The notes beneath the pieces are model-generated. The model was not told where the DNA came from. It did not search any database and saw only the letters and a program-made list of their open reading frames with translations. Below, in pieces: positions 27,326 through 36,968 of a stretch of 58,786 nucleotides of DNA. The position numbers and the translations under genes were made by a program. The first letter of the stretch is position 1; each line of letters starts with the position of its first letter. The stretch is from an uncultured Hungatella sp. (GTDB lineage: Bacteria; Bacillota; Clostridia; Lachnospirales; Lachnospiraceae): positions 1 to 58,786 of the forward strand of contig CAMUJH010000026.1 of the NCBI GenBank assembly GCA_947089145.1, read 5' to 3'.

Positions 27326-28240
27326 ATGCTGATTTCACTAAAATATGATCTTACAACAGCGGTTATTGATACGTCAGGGGCTCAGTTGCTTTCTCTGAGA
27401 GACAGGAACGGAAAGGAATATATGTGGCAGAGAGAGCCAAAATTCTGGCCTCGGACTTCACCGGTTTTGTTTCCGGCTATCGGCAACAGCAGGGGCGGAA
27501 AAACTATATTTGACGGGCAGTGGTATGAGCTTTCCAAACACGGTTTTGCTAAGGAGATGGAGTTTAAGGCGGAGCGCAGGACGGAGTCAGAGGTGCTGCT
27601 GGCTATAAAAGATACAGAGGAAACCAGGCGCTGCTATCCATATGAATTTGGCTTTTCCATTTGCTTTAAGCTGACAGAAGCCGGGATTTGGACCGAATAT
27701 CAGGTGGAGAACCAGGGATCTAAAACTATGTATTACTGTCTTGGAGCCCACCCGGGTTTTAACTGCCCCATGGAAGAGGGAGAAAGCTTTGAAGATTACC
27801 GGCTTCAGTTTGACCATGAGGAGGACTGCCATGCTGTTGTCTATGATCTGGAAGCCCTGGAGTTTGACAGAGGAAAACCCGGGTATCATTTGGAGCGAAC
27901 ATCGGTACTGCCTCTTCGATATGAACTGTTTGACAGTGATGCCGTTTATTTTGAGGGACTTAAGTCTAAGAAAGTTTCCCTGATTCATGGAAGTACAGGG
28001 AAAGGGGTTCAGGTTTCATTTGAGGACTTTGCATCTGTGGCTTTTTGGACTCCCATGGGGAAGCAGGCGCCGTTTTTGTGCATAGAGCCTTGGAACGGTT
28101 CTGCCATCTGTTCTGACGAGGATGATGAGTTTGCCCATAAGCATGACGTGCAGCGCCTAAAGGCCGGGGAAAAGAGAACCTACATGCTCGGAATTAGAAT
28201 TCTGGACGGAAAGGAAACAGCAGGGACGAAACTAAAGTAG
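27326..28240 (+). CDS. Aldose 1-epimerase family protein (LacX-like)
   Basis: A 304-residue galactose-mutarotase-fold protein. Recognisable are the N-terminal GAQLLSLRDRNGKEYMWQ, SPVLFPAIGNSRGG, SKHGFAKEM (first His), the central GAHPGFNCP (catalytic His) and CIEPWNG (catalytic Glu). The overall plan matches the LacX/YeaD-like branch rather than GalM proper. It probably interconverts anomers of a sugar or sugar phosphate. AAGGA sits 8 bases before ATG 27326. It is divergent from greA and stands alone. Confidence 0.88.
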   Translation: MLISLKYDLTTAVIDTSGAQLLSLRDRNGKEYMWQREPKFWPRTSPVLFPAIGNSRGGKTIFDGQWYELSKHGFAKEMEFKAERRTESEVLLAIKDTEETRRCYPYEFGFSICFKLTEAGIWTEYQVENQGSKTMYYCLGAHPGFNCPMEEGESFEDYRLQFDHEEDCHAVVYDLEALEFDRGKPGYHLERTSVLPLRYELFDSDAVYFEGLKSKKVSLIHGSTGKGVQVSFEDFASVAFWTPMGKQAPFLCIEPWNGSAICSDEDDEFAHKHDVQRLKAGEKRTYMLGIRILDGKETAGTKLK

Positions 28241-28308
28241 CTGGCTTGCAGTTGCCGCTGACAATTACGGTGAGGTATTCGCTGTAAAGTTTAAAGGAGT
28301 ATATTAAT

Positions 28309-29988
28309 ATGAAGAGAGCAATGAATCAATCGAAACTGAACATGATTTTAAACGGAATCTCCATGGCAGCTCTTTTGCTGGTGGTGCTGCTTCTGTTTGG
28401 CTACGGCAGATTAAATGATAAGCTTAATGATGCCAATGAGGACAGATACGATTTAACCTATAACGCTAACCGTTTTATGAATGGTTCGTCCTACCTTACA
28501 AATGAAGTGCGTGCCTATGCTTCTACAGGAAACCAGGTGCACTATGACAACTATTGGAATGAGATTAACAATCTAAAGAACCGCGATCTGGGAGTTGCGG
28601 CTATGCAGGAAATCGGGCTGACATCCCAGGAACAGGACATGATTGATCAGATGTCCGCTTTGTCCAACAACCTGGTACCTCTGGAGGAAGGAGCCATGGA
28701 GCAGGTGCAGTCCGGACAGATGGAGGATGCCCTGGAATACGTATACGGCAGTGATTACAGTTCGGTTACAGAGAACATTACGTCGATTAAGCAGCAGTTT
28801 TTAGATGAATTGAACATAAGGACCAAAGATGAAGTAAAAAGTCTGAGGCTGCAGGGCGATATTGTTTTAGGGATTATATTCCTTTCCCTGGTTTTAGTAG
28901 GGATACTGCAGATCTATGTGATGATGATCACTAAAAAGAGGATTTTAAATCCAGTGATAGCGGTCAGGGATCAGATGGGGGAGATCTCCAGGGGGAACCT
29001 TTCTGCTGAGTTTCCGCTGGAGCCGGATACTTCCGAGATCGGAATGCTGGTGCAGTCCATCCATGAGACAAAGAGGGAGCTGAAGAAATATATCTCCGAT
29101 ATTGATGTAAAGCTGGCCCAGATGGCCCAGGGAAAAATGGATCTGGCTATCGGCAGCGATTACAGGGGAGAATTCCAGCCTATTCAGAAGGCTATGAGCC
29201 AGATTTTGGATTCTTTTAACAATGCTTTGTACCAGATCAACCGGGCGGCAGGCCAGGTTTCCCAGGAGTCGGAAAAGATGGCTGAAGATTCCCAGACACT
29301 TTCCCATGGAGCCATGCAGCAGGCATCTGCAGTGCAGCAGCTGTCAGCCAGCATCCAGACCCTTTCAGCCCAGGTTAACAGCACATCCACAGATGCAGAC
29401 AACGCCCGCAGCGCCTCCATGGATGCGGCAGTCCAGCTGGAAGCCTGCAATGAGAAGATGGCGGAACTGACCATTGCCATGAAGGATATTTCCGAAGCCT
29501 CTCACCAGATAAGCGGAATCATTAAGACCATAGAGGATATATCTTTCCAGACCAATATCCTGGCCCTCAATGCAGCCATTGAGGCGGCACGGGCGGGAAG
29601 TGCAGGAAAAGGCTTTGCCGTGGTGGCTGATGAAGTACAGAGCCTGGCCAACAAAAGCTCCATAGCAGCCCAGGACATTACCAGGCTTATTAAAAACTCT
29701 ATGAATTTGGTGGAGCACGGTACGGCTTTGTCGGCTGAGAGTACCAAAACCCTTGCAATAGGAGTGGCAGGGGCAAGGAAATCTACGGAACTGGTGGAGC
29801 ATATCGCTGTATCCGCCAGCGATCAGGCGGAATCTCTGGCTCAGCTGACCATGGGGATGGAGCAGATTTCCGGAGTGGTTCAGACCAATGCCGCAACAGC
29901 GGAGAAATCGGCAACATCCGCCCAAGAGCTGCGGAGCCAGTCAGAGGAGCTGTCAGAGTCAGTGCAGAGATTTAAGCTTCGGCGATAA
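28309..29988 (+). CDS. Methyl-accepting chemotaxis protein
   Basis: A 559-residue receptor. TM1 is about residues 11-31, followed by an extracellular four-helix-type sensor to about 180, TM2 ([20 protein letters not shown], about 185-205), HAMP to about 260, a second HAMP-like or linker region, and a cytoplasmic signalling coiled coil with hairpin [20 protein letters not shown] near residues 410-430. No C-terminal CheR pentapeptide is present. AAGGAG is 10 bases before the start. No che or flagellar gene is in the window, so its chemotaxis partners lie elsewhere. Ligand unknown. Confidence 0.93.
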   Translation: MKRAMNQSKLNMILNGISMAALLLVVLLLFGYGRLNDKLNDANEDRYDLTYNANRFMNGSSYLTNEVRAYASTGNQVHYDNYWNEINNLKNRDLGVAAMQEIGLTSQEQDMIDQMSALSNNLVPLEEGAMEQVQSGQMEDALEYVYGSDYSSVTENITSIKQQFLDELNIRTKDEVKSLRLQGDIVLGIIFLSLVLVGILQIYVMMITKKRILNPVIAVRDQMGEISRGNLSAEFPLEPDTSEIGMLVQSIHETKRELKKYISDIDVKLAQMAQGKMDLAIGSDYRGEFQPIQKAMSQILDSFNNALYQINRAAGQVSQESEKMAEDSQTLSHGAMQQASAVQQLSASIQTLSAQVNSTSTDADNARSASMDAAVQLEACNEKMAELTIAMKDISEASHQISGIIKTIEDISFQTNILALNAAIEAARAGSAGKGFAVVADEVQSLANKSSIAAQDITRLIKNSMNLVEHGTALSAESTKTLAIGVAGARKSTELVEHIAVSASDQAESLAQLTMGMEQISGVVQTNAATAEKSATSAQELRSQSEELSESVQRFKLRR

Positions 29989-30025
29989 GAAAGGGAAGGC
30001 ATGGAATGCTGCCGGTTTTGGACAG

Positions 30026-30955
30026 CTAAATGTCTTCGGCCTCAGATAGAATCTCCCAGTCTGCTTTGGTGCATCCGCTTTTGCTGTATCGGGCTTTTTC
30101 ATAAAGCTGATGGAGGATTGGCTGGCAAAGTTCCACAGATTGCTCCAGCTCGGCGGGAGTTGCGGACAAGGCAGGAGTCTGTTTCCGTTTTAAAGACAGG
30201 GAAAGGATTTTTCGGCGGTACTTTTGACGGATTTTTTCGTCATAGGAGAGCCTGAATCCTTTCCTTTTTTTGTGCGGCAGCAGTTTCCCAGCCGGGGAAG
30301 GAGGCCATACGGGGGTGAGATAAATTTTTTCGTCACTGTCAAAATGCCGGGGCTTTACAATCCAGGCCCAGATGCGGGAGAACAGGATGCGGATTGCCAA
30401 AACCGCCAGAAGCAAAAGCAGGAAGGTTCCTGCAGTTCTGAAAATTTTATCTAACAGGCTGATCCAGGGAGCCGTAGGCCTTGCATCTGCCAGCAGGGCC
30501 GAAAAATCCGGAGTTTCCAAAGGCTGGGACTGCATGTACAGGGCAGGATAGACGGCCTGGTCTAAACTCATGCGGCCAGACAGCCATCTGCCTGCAAGCT
30601 GCCATAAAGGTTCCAGCAGAAAAGCGGCTCCAGGTAGGCTTGCGGCGGCCAGGACTGTAAAGACAGTCATGGAAACAGAATTTACAAGGGCGATCTGCTT
30701 TTTTGGAAGTCGGTCCATGTCCTTAAAATGATCCAGGAGCCAGTGAGCGGCATGAAGGTTCAGGTGAATAAAAAAGGCCAGGATCGTTGCCAAAAAGCCT
30801 AAGAATCCTGCTGGTTTCAGCATCAGAGACAAGGACTTTGGGCTTTGGATTAGATTTTCGGCAGCATAGGCAGCAGCGGACAAAATGCCCAGTGACAGGT
30901 AGAACCCGGAACGCTTTTTTCCCAGCCAGCAATTAAGAAGCTTGCGAATAGTCAT
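30026..30955 (-). CDS. Membrane protein with DUF4129-like C-terminus
   Basis: A 309-residue protein with about four hydrophobic segments (near residues 18-35, 48-68, 92-113 and 170-190), then a basic cytoplasmic tail that includes LCQPILHQLYEKARYSKSGC, a pattern like the DUF4129 tail of MoxR/DUF58-linked membrane proteins. It starts inside the DUF58 gene (23-bp overlap) with GGAGGT 6 bases before ATG 30955, so translation is coupled. It probably completes a three-component membrane system with the MoxR ATPase and DUF58 protein. Usual partners such as a transglutaminase or VWA protein are missing. Confidence 0.7.
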   Translation of the reverse strand: MTIRKLLNCWLGKKRSGFYLSLGILSAAAYAAENLIQSPKSLSLMLKPAGFLGFLATILAFFIHLNLHAAHWLLDHFKDMDRLPKKQIALVNSVSMTVFTVLAAASLPGAAFLLEPLWQLAGRWLSGRMSLDQAVYPALYMQSQPLETPDFSALLADARPTAPWISLLDKIFRTAGTFLLLLLAVLAIRILFSRIWAWIVKPRHFDSDEKIYLTPVWPPSPAGKLLPHKKRKGFRLSYDEKIRQKYRRKILSLSLKRKQTPALSATPAELEQSVELCQPILHQLYEKARYSKSGCTKADWEILSEAEDI

Positions 30956-32093
30956 AGGCCACCTCCCAGGGGAAAAGAGAAAATTGAGCAGAGGGCTTCA
31001 GGCAGCATTTCTGCCCCGGCCGCAGAGGGAGAATCCACTGACATCCAGGGACGCTGCGGCAAAGGGAGCCATAGGACTCTGCCAGAGACTCCCTCTGCTT
31101 TGAGGAAATAAGAATATAGATCACGGATTCTTTGCCCCAGGGCGCAAAGGTGCAGGAGCCATCCGCCATTGTTTCCAGAAAAAGTTCTATGGGAGGCAGC
31201 TTTTCTGCAGCCTGGATTCTGGCCAGAAGCTCCACAACAGCTTTAACATGGCCAGGGCCGGCGCCGGATTTTATGCAGCCAGGCTGCCCTGTCAGGCAGT
31301 CTGTCCCATTGGTGCAGACGGATACGGGAATGCCCTGCCGTATGAGAAGGCGGCTGTAGGAGGCGCAAAGACGTATGGCCTCCTCTGTCAGAGCTTCATC
31401 TTTATAGATGCCGCCGGAATCCATATCAAGCAAAAACATAACCTGCCATGAGGCAGTAGGTGCATATACATTAACCTTTAATTCTCCTGTCCTGGCAGTG
31501 GCTTTCCAGTTAATCGCCCTATAAGGGTCGTAGGATTGGTACGGGCGGACCGACTGAATTTCAAATGGGTCTGCCAGAAGAGAGGAGCGGGCCAGAAACT
31601 GTCCGCAGAGATTCCGAAAAGGAAGATTCAGCCTTTCTGGAGGAACTTCCCTGGGATAAACGTACAGACAGGCATTTACAGGAAGGGAGGCTGCCAGACG
31701 GCTGGAAAAAAACAGGTCATAGCTAATGAGCTGTACCTGGGAAATAGTGTAATATCCCCGTTTGCTGCAGGAAAACTCCAGATTTCTTCGGATCTCCTGC
31801 CACGGCATACAGGAGAAAATATCACTTCTGTAGTTCTGATCCGTGATTTTAAAATTCCCGGAAGAGGTAAAAATCAGATATTTGGCCATCTGAAACTTTA
31901 CATGGAGTACAGGCAGGGGCAGAGCCTTGGCATTGGTGATGGTTTCTTTTAAAACAGCACGGCTTCCTTCCTCAGTGCCGGCGCAGCTGAAAGACAGGCT
32001 GACATTTAAGTTTTTGCGCCAGCATTGATGGAATACAAGACCCTGAAGAATCCAAAGGATAAAAGCCCAGGCAGCCATGGTAAACAGCTTCAT
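30933..32093 (-). CDS. DUF58 domain protein
   Basis: A 386-residue protein with N-terminal hydrophobic segment(s) (MKLFTMAAWAFILWILQGLVF) and the DUF58 signature SVRPYQSYDPYRAINWKATA at about residues 180-200, followed by a VWA-like fold (VMFLLDMDSGG). DUF58 proteins are usually encoded with MoxR AAA+ ATPases and thought to form membrane-linked chaperone-like complexes, with roles reported in envelope stress and cofactor insertion. Its ATG overlaps the MoxR stop (ATGA), and GGGGGAA lies 6-7 bases upstream. Confidence 0.88.
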   Translation of the reverse strand: MKLFTMAAWAFILWILQGLVFHQCWRKNLNVSLSFSCAGTEEGSRAVLKETITNAKALPLPVLHVKFQMAKYLIFTSSGNFKITDQNYRSDIFSCMPWQEIRRNLEFSCSKRGYYTISQVQLISYDLFFSSRLAASLPVNACLYVYPREVPPERLNLPFRNLCGQFLARSSLLADPFEIQSVRPYQSYDPYRAINWKATARTGELKVNVYAPTASWQVMFLLDMDSGGIYKDEALTEEAIRLCASYSRLLIRQGIPVSVCTNGTDCLTGQPGCIKSGAGPGHVKAVVELLARIQAAEKLPPIELFLETMADGSCTFAPWGKESVIYILISSKQRESLAESYGSLCRSVPGCQWILPLRPGQKCCLKPSAQFSLFPWEVAYDYSQAS

Positions 32094-33064
32094 AGACGCT
32101 TCCCCCATTCTTCAGTGGGAAGCGCAACCGTGCCCAGAAGCCGTTCAATGTTCTCACGGCCAAGAGAGGGGGAACCAAAGGAGTGGGCAGCCGTCAGGCG
32201 GTGGGACAGAACGGGGACTGCCAAAACCTTAATATCTTCGGGGACCGCATAATCTCTTCCCTGTATCAGAGCATAGGAGCGGACTGCCCTGCAAAGGCTT
32301 AAACTTCCTCTGGGGCTGACCCCGTTTAAAATCTGGCTGTCCCTTCTGGTAGCCTGAATCAGATCTACCAAATAACCTTTCAGAAGAGGGTGGACATAGA
32401 CCCTGGCAGCAGCTTCTGTTAGCATATAAATATCATTGAGAGAGCATACTGGCTTAATGTCATCCAGAGGGTTATGCGTGCCAAAACGCTCCAGGATGGC
32501 CAGTTCCTCCTCTCTATCAGGATAGCCCATGGAAACCTGCATAAGGAAACGGTCAAGCTGGGCTTCAGGCAAAGGGTAGGTTCCGGCTGTTTCTACAGGG
32601 TTCTCAGTGGCAATAACAAAAAAGGGCTCCCTCAGCAGACAGGTTTCCCCGTCAATGGTAACCTGCCTTTCTTCCATGGCCTCCAGAAGGCTGGACTGGG
32701 TTCTTGGAGTGGCCCGGTTAATTTCGTCCGCCAACAGAATGTGGGTGAATACAGGGCCTTTCCGCATAATAAATTGCCCCTCCTTCTGGTTAAAATAGTT
32801 TAAGCCTGTAACATCCGAGGGCAGAAGGTCAGGGGTAAACTGAATTCTTGAAAAGGCCAGATCAAGGCTTTTGGCCAGGGATTTGGCCAGCATGGTTTTC
32901 CCGGTGCCGGGGACATCTTCCAAAAGCACATGGCCCCGGGATAAAAGGGCAGTCAAAAGCAGATCAACCGTGCTGCCCTGCCCTACAATAACCTGGGAAA
33001 TATTCTGTTTTATGGTCTGTATCAGTCCTGACAATAAAGACAGATCCGGGTTCGGTTCATTCAT
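32090..33064 (-). CDS. MoxR-family AAA+ ATPase
   Basis: A 324-residue AAA+ protein: Walker A EDVPGTGKTML, Walker B HILLADEINRA, sensor 1 FVIATENPVETAGTYPLPEAQLDRF and C-terminal lid with SPRGSLSLCRAVRSYAL. These are the hallmarks of the MoxR clade. The start at 33064 has AGGAGG 7 bases upstream; the frame extends 13 codons without a site. It is first in a coupled three-gene operon with the DUF58 and membrane proteins. The client is unknown. Confidence 0.93.
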   Translation of the reverse strand: MNEPNPDLSLLSGLIQTIKQNISQVIVGQGSTVDLLLTALLSRGHVLLEDVPGTGKTMLAKSLAKSLDLAFSRIQFTPDLLPSDVTGLNYFNQKEGQFIMRKGPVFTHILLADEINRATPRTQSSLLEAMEERQVTIDGETCLLREPFFVIATENPVETAGTYPLPEAQLDRFLMQVSMGYPDREEELAILERFGTHNPLDDIKPVCSLNDIYMLTEAAARVYVHPLLKGYLVDLIQATRRDSQILNGVSPRGSLSLCRAVRSYALIQGRDYAVPEDIKVLAVPVLSHRLTAAHSFGSPSLGRENIERLLGTVALPTEEWGKRL

Positions 33065-33182
33065 TGGGGATTCCTCCTGTAATGTGCAGTCCGCCGTAAG
33101 CATTCCATAGGTTGGCAGAGTACGGCATGGGTATATTTTACCACTATATACTTTTTTTCACTATACTTCTTTTGAGAAAATG

Positions 33183-33211
33183 TTGTCACTGGATACATGT
33201 GATGTTATAAT
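33183..33211 (+). promoter_or_regulatory. nfnAB promoter
   Basis: TTGTCA (33183-33188), 17-bp spacer, TATAAT (33206-33211), 47 bases before the first start codon and in the region divergent from the MoxR gene. Confidence 0.75.
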
Positions 33212-33258
33212 AAGGAAACTCAGAAGTCTTTGGGAATACATATATGAGGAGGAGTCAG

Positions 33259-34149
33259 ATGTATAAGATTACAAAGGCAGAGAAGCTGGCGGATAAAATT
33301 TATCTGATGGATGTAGAAGCTCCCAGGGTAGCCAGAGCCTGCCAACCGGGAGAATTTGTGATTGTGAAAATGGACGAGACAGGGGAGAGAATTCCTTTAA
33401 CCATCTGCGATTATGACAGAGAAAACGGGATAGTTACCATTGTGTTTCAGATTGTGGGAGCGTCCACCTGGAAGATGGCATCCCTGAAAGCCGGCGACAG
33501 CTTCCGGGATTTTGTAGGCCCTCTGGGCCGTCCGTCGGAGTTTGTCCATGAAGATTTGGAGATTTTAAAGCAAAAGAAAATGCTGTTTGTGGCAGGGGGC
33601 GTAGGGGCTGCGCCGGTGTATCCTCAGGTAAAATGGCTGAGGAACCATGGCATTGACGCCGATGTCATAGTAGGGGCTAAGACAAAGGATCTGCTGATCC
33701 TGGAAGATATGATGAAGGAAGCAGCAGGAAATCTTTACATAACCACAGATGACGGTTCCTATATGCACAAAGGCATGGTAACTGACGTGGTGAAAGATCT
33801 GGTGCAGAATCAGGGAAAGCGCTATGATGTATGCGTAGCCATTGGCCCCATGATTATGATGAAATTTGTATCCATCCTGACAAGGGAACTGAATATACCT
33901 ACCATTGTCAGCATGAACCCCGTTATGGTGGACGGGACGGGCATGTGCGGCGCCTGCCGCCTGACTGTTGGGAACGAGGTCAAGTTTGCCTGCGTGGACG
34001 GTCCGGAATTTGACGGACACTTGGTGGATTTTGACGAGGCGATGAAACGGCAGCAGATGTATAAAACAGAAGAAGGACGCGCCATGCTGAAACTGAAAGA
34101 GGGAGATACCCACCATGGCGGGTGCGGACATTGCGGAGGTGACGAATAA
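33259..34149 (+). CDS. nfnA: NADH-dependent ferredoxin:NADP oxidoreductase small subunit (NfnA/SudB type)
   Basis: A 296-residue ferredoxin-NADP reductase-fold flavoprotein. FAD binding is in RIPLTICDYD, NAD binding in FVAGGVGAAPVYPQ, and a [2Fe-2S] site is formed by cysteines in MCGACRL and KFACVDGPEFDGH. In clostridia this subunit pairs with a GltA-like partner as the electron-bifurcating transhydrogenase NfnAB, moving electrons between NADH, ferredoxin and NADPH. A short Cys/His tail (HHGGCGHCGGDE) follows the domain. Start 33259 has GAGGAGGAG. Its stop overlaps the next start by one base. Confidence 0.88.
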   Translation: MYKITKAEKLADKIYLMDVEAPRVARACQPGEFVIVKMDETGERIPLTICDYDRENGIVTIVFQIVGASTWKMASLKAGDSFRDFVGPLGRPSEFVHEDLEILKQKKMLFVAGGVGAAPVYPQVKWLRNHGIDADVIVGAKTKDLLILEDMMKEAAGNLYITTDDGSYMHKGMVTDVVKDLVQNQGKRYDVCVAIGPMIMMKFVSILTRELNIPTIVSMNPVMVDGTGMCGACRLTVGNEVKFACVDGPEFDGHLVDFDEAMKRQQMYKTEEGRAMLKLKEGDTHHGGCGHCGGDE

Positions 34150-35543
34150 TGGATGTGCTGAAAAAAGTTCCGGTTCGTGAGCAGGACCCTAAGGTGAGGG
34201 CGGGAAATTTTGAAGAAGTCTGCCTGGGATACAACAAAGAAGAGGCTATGGAAGAAGCCTCAAGGTGTTTAAACTGCAAGAATGCCAAATGCATCAAAGG
34301 CTGTCCGGTGTCCATTAATATTCCCGGATTTGTGGAAGAAGTAAAGGCGGGAAATTTTGAAGAGGCGGCTAAAGTCATCGCCAGATCCTCTGCGCTTCCT
34401 GCAGTGTGCGGCAGGGTATGCCCCCAGGAAAGCCAGTGCGAGGGACAGTGCATCCGGGGGATTAAGGGCGAGCCGGTTTCCATCGGCAAACTGGAGCGGT
34501 TTGTGGCTGACTGGTCAAGGGAAAACGGATTTGTACCAGAGGCTCCGGGAAGCATGAACGGGAAGAAAGTGGCGGTTATCGGTTCCGGCCCGGCTGGCCT
34601 GACCTGCGCAGGGGATCTGGCGAAGCAGGGATATGAAGTGACAATATTTGAGGCGCTCCATGAGCCGGGCGGCGTACTGCTGTATGGCATTCCCGAGTTC
34701 CGTCTTCCAAAAGAGGGCGTGGTAAAGCCGGAAATCGAGAATGTGAAGAAGCTGGGCGTGAAGATAGAGACAAATGTGATTATCGGCAAATCGGTGACCA
34801 TTGACCAGCTTCTGGATGAAGAAGGCTTTGACGCGGTGTTTATCGGCTCCGGGGCAGGCCTGCCTATGTTTATGGGGATTCCCGGAGAGAATGCCAACGG
34901 AGTGTTCTCGGCCAATGAGTACCTGACAAGGAGCAATCTGATGAAAGCCTTCCGTGACGACTATGATACTCCTATTGCAGCGGGAAAGAAAGTAGCCGTA
35001 GTAGGCGGAGGCAATGTGGCCATGGATGCTGCCAGGACGGCTCTGCGGCTGGGAGCAGACGTACATATTGTGTACAGGAGAAGCGAGGCGGAGCTTCCGG
35101 CCAGGGCGGAGGAAGTCCATCATGCAAAAGAGGAGGGGATTATCTTTGATCTGCTGACTAACCCCACAGAGATCCTGGTAGATGACAGCGGCTGGGTAAA
35201 AGGAATGCGGTGCATCCGCATGGAGCTTGGGGAGCCGGATGCCAGCGGCAGAAGAAGGCCGGTACCCATTGAGGGATCGGACTTCGTCATTGACGTGGAT
35301 ACGGTGATTATGTCTTTAGGAACTTCACCTAACCCGCTGATTTCCAGTACCACAAAAGGGCTGGAAGTCAACAGGAGAAAATGTATCGTGGCAGAGGAGG
35401 ACAACGGAAAGACCAGCAAAGACGGCGTTTTTGCCGGAGGGGACGCGGTAACCGGGGCAGCCACGGTGATTCTTGCCATGGAGGCAGGACGGGCGGGAGC
35501 CAGGGGAATCCATGACTATCTGAGCGGAAAGCCGGAGGAATAG
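34149..35543 (+). CDS. nfnB: NADPH-dependent glutamate synthase beta-like large subunit (NfnB/GltA type)
   Basis: A 464-residue flavoprotein. The N-terminal cysteine motifs RCLNCKNAKCIKGCP and CGRVCPQESQCEGQC bind [4Fe-4S] clusters, then come an FAD Rossmann fold VAVIGSGPAGLTCAG, an NADP Rossmann fold VAVVGGGNVAMDAAR and the closing GDAVTGAATVILAMEAGR. Because it is fused at TAATG to the FNR-like gene and no glutamate synthase large subunit is nearby, NfnB is preferred over GltD. A terminator follows after 13 bases. Confidence 0.88.
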   Translation: MDVLKKVPVREQDPKVRAGNFEEVCLGYNKEEAMEEASRCLNCKNAKCIKGCPVSINIPGFVEEVKAGNFEEAAKVIARSSALPAVCGRVCPQESQCEGQCIRGIKGEPVSIGKLERFVADWSRENGFVPEAPGSMNGKKVAVIGSGPAGLTCAGDLAKQGYEVTIFEALHEPGGVLLYGIPEFRLPKEGVVKPEIENVKKLGVKIETNVIIGKSVTIDQLLDEEGFDAVFIGSGAGLPMFMGIPGENANGVFSANEYLTRSNLMKAFRDDYDTPIAAGKKVAVVGGGNVAMDAARTALRLGADVHIVYRRSEAELPARAEEVHHAKEEGIIFDLLTNPTEILVDDSGWVKGMRCIRMELGEPDASGRRRPVPIEGSDFVIDVDTVIMSLGTSPNPLISSTTKGLEVNRRKCIVAEEDNGKTSKDGVFAGGDAVTGAATVILAMEAGRAGARGIHDYLSGKPEE

Positions 35544-35556
35544 AAAGCTTACAGGC

Positions 35557-35592
35557 AATACCAGGAGGCGGCATAAGCTTCCTGGTATTTTT
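35557..35592 (+). terminator. nfnAB terminator
   Basis: AATACCAGGA (35557-35566) pairs with TCCTGGTATT (35580-35589), followed by TTT. Confidence 0.9.
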
Positions 35593-35614
35593 AGCAGGAC
35601 CTGAAAAGAATCCA

Positions 35615-35643
35615 TCGACAAATTTGCCGGCAGGCTATATAAT
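35615..35643 (+). promoter_or_regulatory. deoB promoter
   Basis: TCGACA (35615-35620), 17-bp spacer, TATAAT (35638-35643), 26 bases before the start codon. Confidence 0.75.
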
Positions 35644-35668
35644 ATAGCACATAAGGAGCGTGATCGCC

Positions 35669-36859
35669 ATGAAGAAATATAAACGGATTTTTATCATTGT
35701 CATAGACTCCCTGGGAATTGGGGCTATGCCCAATGCGGCGGAGTATGATGACGAGGGGACGGATACCTTGGGCCATATTGATGACCATATGGACCCGTTT
35801 GTGATTCCCAATCTTACCCGTATGGGGCTGGCAAACCTTCACCCATTAAAACATGCAGAGGCTGCCAAAGAACCCTTGGGATACTATGGACAGCTTTTAG
35901 AGGCCAGTGTAGGCAAAGATACCATGACCGGCCACTGGGAGATGATGGGGCTTCATATAACAAAGCCGTTTCAGACTTTTACAGAGACAGGATTTCCAAA
36001 GGAGCTGTTGGACGAACTGTCAGCCAGGACGGGACATAAGATCGTGGGAAATAAATCTGCCAGCGGAACAGAGATTCTGGATGAGCTGGCAGAGCATGAG
36101 ATTGCCACTGGCGATATGATTGTATACACTTCTGCGGATTCCGTACTGCAGATCTGCGGCAATGAGGAGACATTCGGCCTTGAGGAGCTGTACCGGTGCT
36201 GCGAGATTGCCAGGGAGCTGACCATGCGGGATGAGTGGAAGGTGGGACGGGTGATTGCCAGGCCCTACGTGGGAAAGAAAAAAGGGGAATTTAAACGGAC
36301 TTCCAACCGCCATGATTATGCACTGAAGCCTTATGGAAAGACGGCCATGGACGCTTTGAAGGAAGCCGGCTATGATGTGATAAGCGTGGGAAAGATCAGG
36401 GACATTTTTGACGGGGAAGGGATTACAGAAAGCTACAAATCCAAGAGCAGCGTCCATGGGATGGAGCAGACCATTGAACTGGCGGATAAGGACTTTACAG
36501 GGCTGTGCTTTGTGAATCTGGTGGACTTTGACGCACTGTGGGGGCACCGGAGAGATCCAGAGGGATACGGAAGGGAACTGGAGCGGTTTGACGAGAAGCT
36601 GGGGATACTGCTTGGGAAGCTAAAGGAGGAGGATCTGCTGATCATTACGGCTGATCATGGGAATGATCCCACTTATAAGGGCACTGACCATACAAAGGAA
36701 AAGGTACCGTTTTTGGCGTGGTCACCCTCTATGAAAGGACGGGGAAGGATGCCGGATAGGGATACTTTTGCAGTGATTGGAGCCACGGCTGCCGATAATT
36801 TTATGGTGGAGATGCCAGAGGGAACAATTGGACAGTCGATTTTGGAGGAAATGGAATGA
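35669..36859 (+). CDS. deoB: Phosphopentomutase
   Basis: Interconverts ribose (or deoxyribose) 1- and 5-phosphate in nucleoside salvage. It has 396 residues of the alkaline-phosphatase superfamily: metal site [11 protein letters not shown] at the N-terminus, the phospho-threonine region [13 protein letters not shown], and C-terminal metal ligands in [19 protein letters not shown] and [22 protein letters not shown] 35669 is about 11 bases from AAGGAG; a GTG at 35660 is only 2 bases from it. It stands alone here with its own promoter and terminator and no deoA/C/D neighbours. Confidence 0.96.
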   Translation: MKKYKRIFIIVIDSLGIGAMPNAAEYDDEGTDTLGHIDDHMDPFVIPNLTRMGLANLHPLKHAEAAKEPLGYYGQLLEASVGKDTMTGHWEMMGLHITKPFQTFTETGFPKELLDELSARTGHKIVGNKSASGTEILDELAEHEIATGDMIVYTSADSVLQICGNEETFGLEELYRCCEIARELTMRDEWKVGRVIARPYVGKKKGEFKRTSNRHDYALKPYGKTAMDALKEAGYDVISVGKIRDIFDGEGITESYKSKSSVHGMEQTIELADKDFTGLCFVNLVDFDALWGHRRDPEGYGRELERFDEKLGILLGKLKEEDLLIITADHGNDPTYKGTDHTKEKVPFLAWSPSMKGRGRMPDRDTFAVIGATAADNFMVEMPEGTIGQSILEEME

Positions 36860-36881
36860 TGAGCCGTTTATGGCTGGAGAG

Positions 36882-36912
36882 AAACCGCTTGCACGCTTGC
36901 AGGCGGTTTTTT
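36882..36912 (+). terminator. deoB terminator
   Basis: AAACCGCTTGCA and TGCAGGCGGTTT form a 12-position stem (one wobble) with a 4-base loop, then a run of T. Confidence 0.9.
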
Positions 36913-36968
36913 AATGGGACTTTAGTGTGGTAGCGAGTTATTTGAATAGTAGAGAGAGGTAAAATGTT

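Noticed and set aside
34149-35543. Calling the large flavoprotein GltD (glutamate synthase small subunit)
   Set aside because: No gltB-like large subunit nearby, and it is coupled to an FNR-like [2Fe-2S] subunit, which fits NfnAB better.
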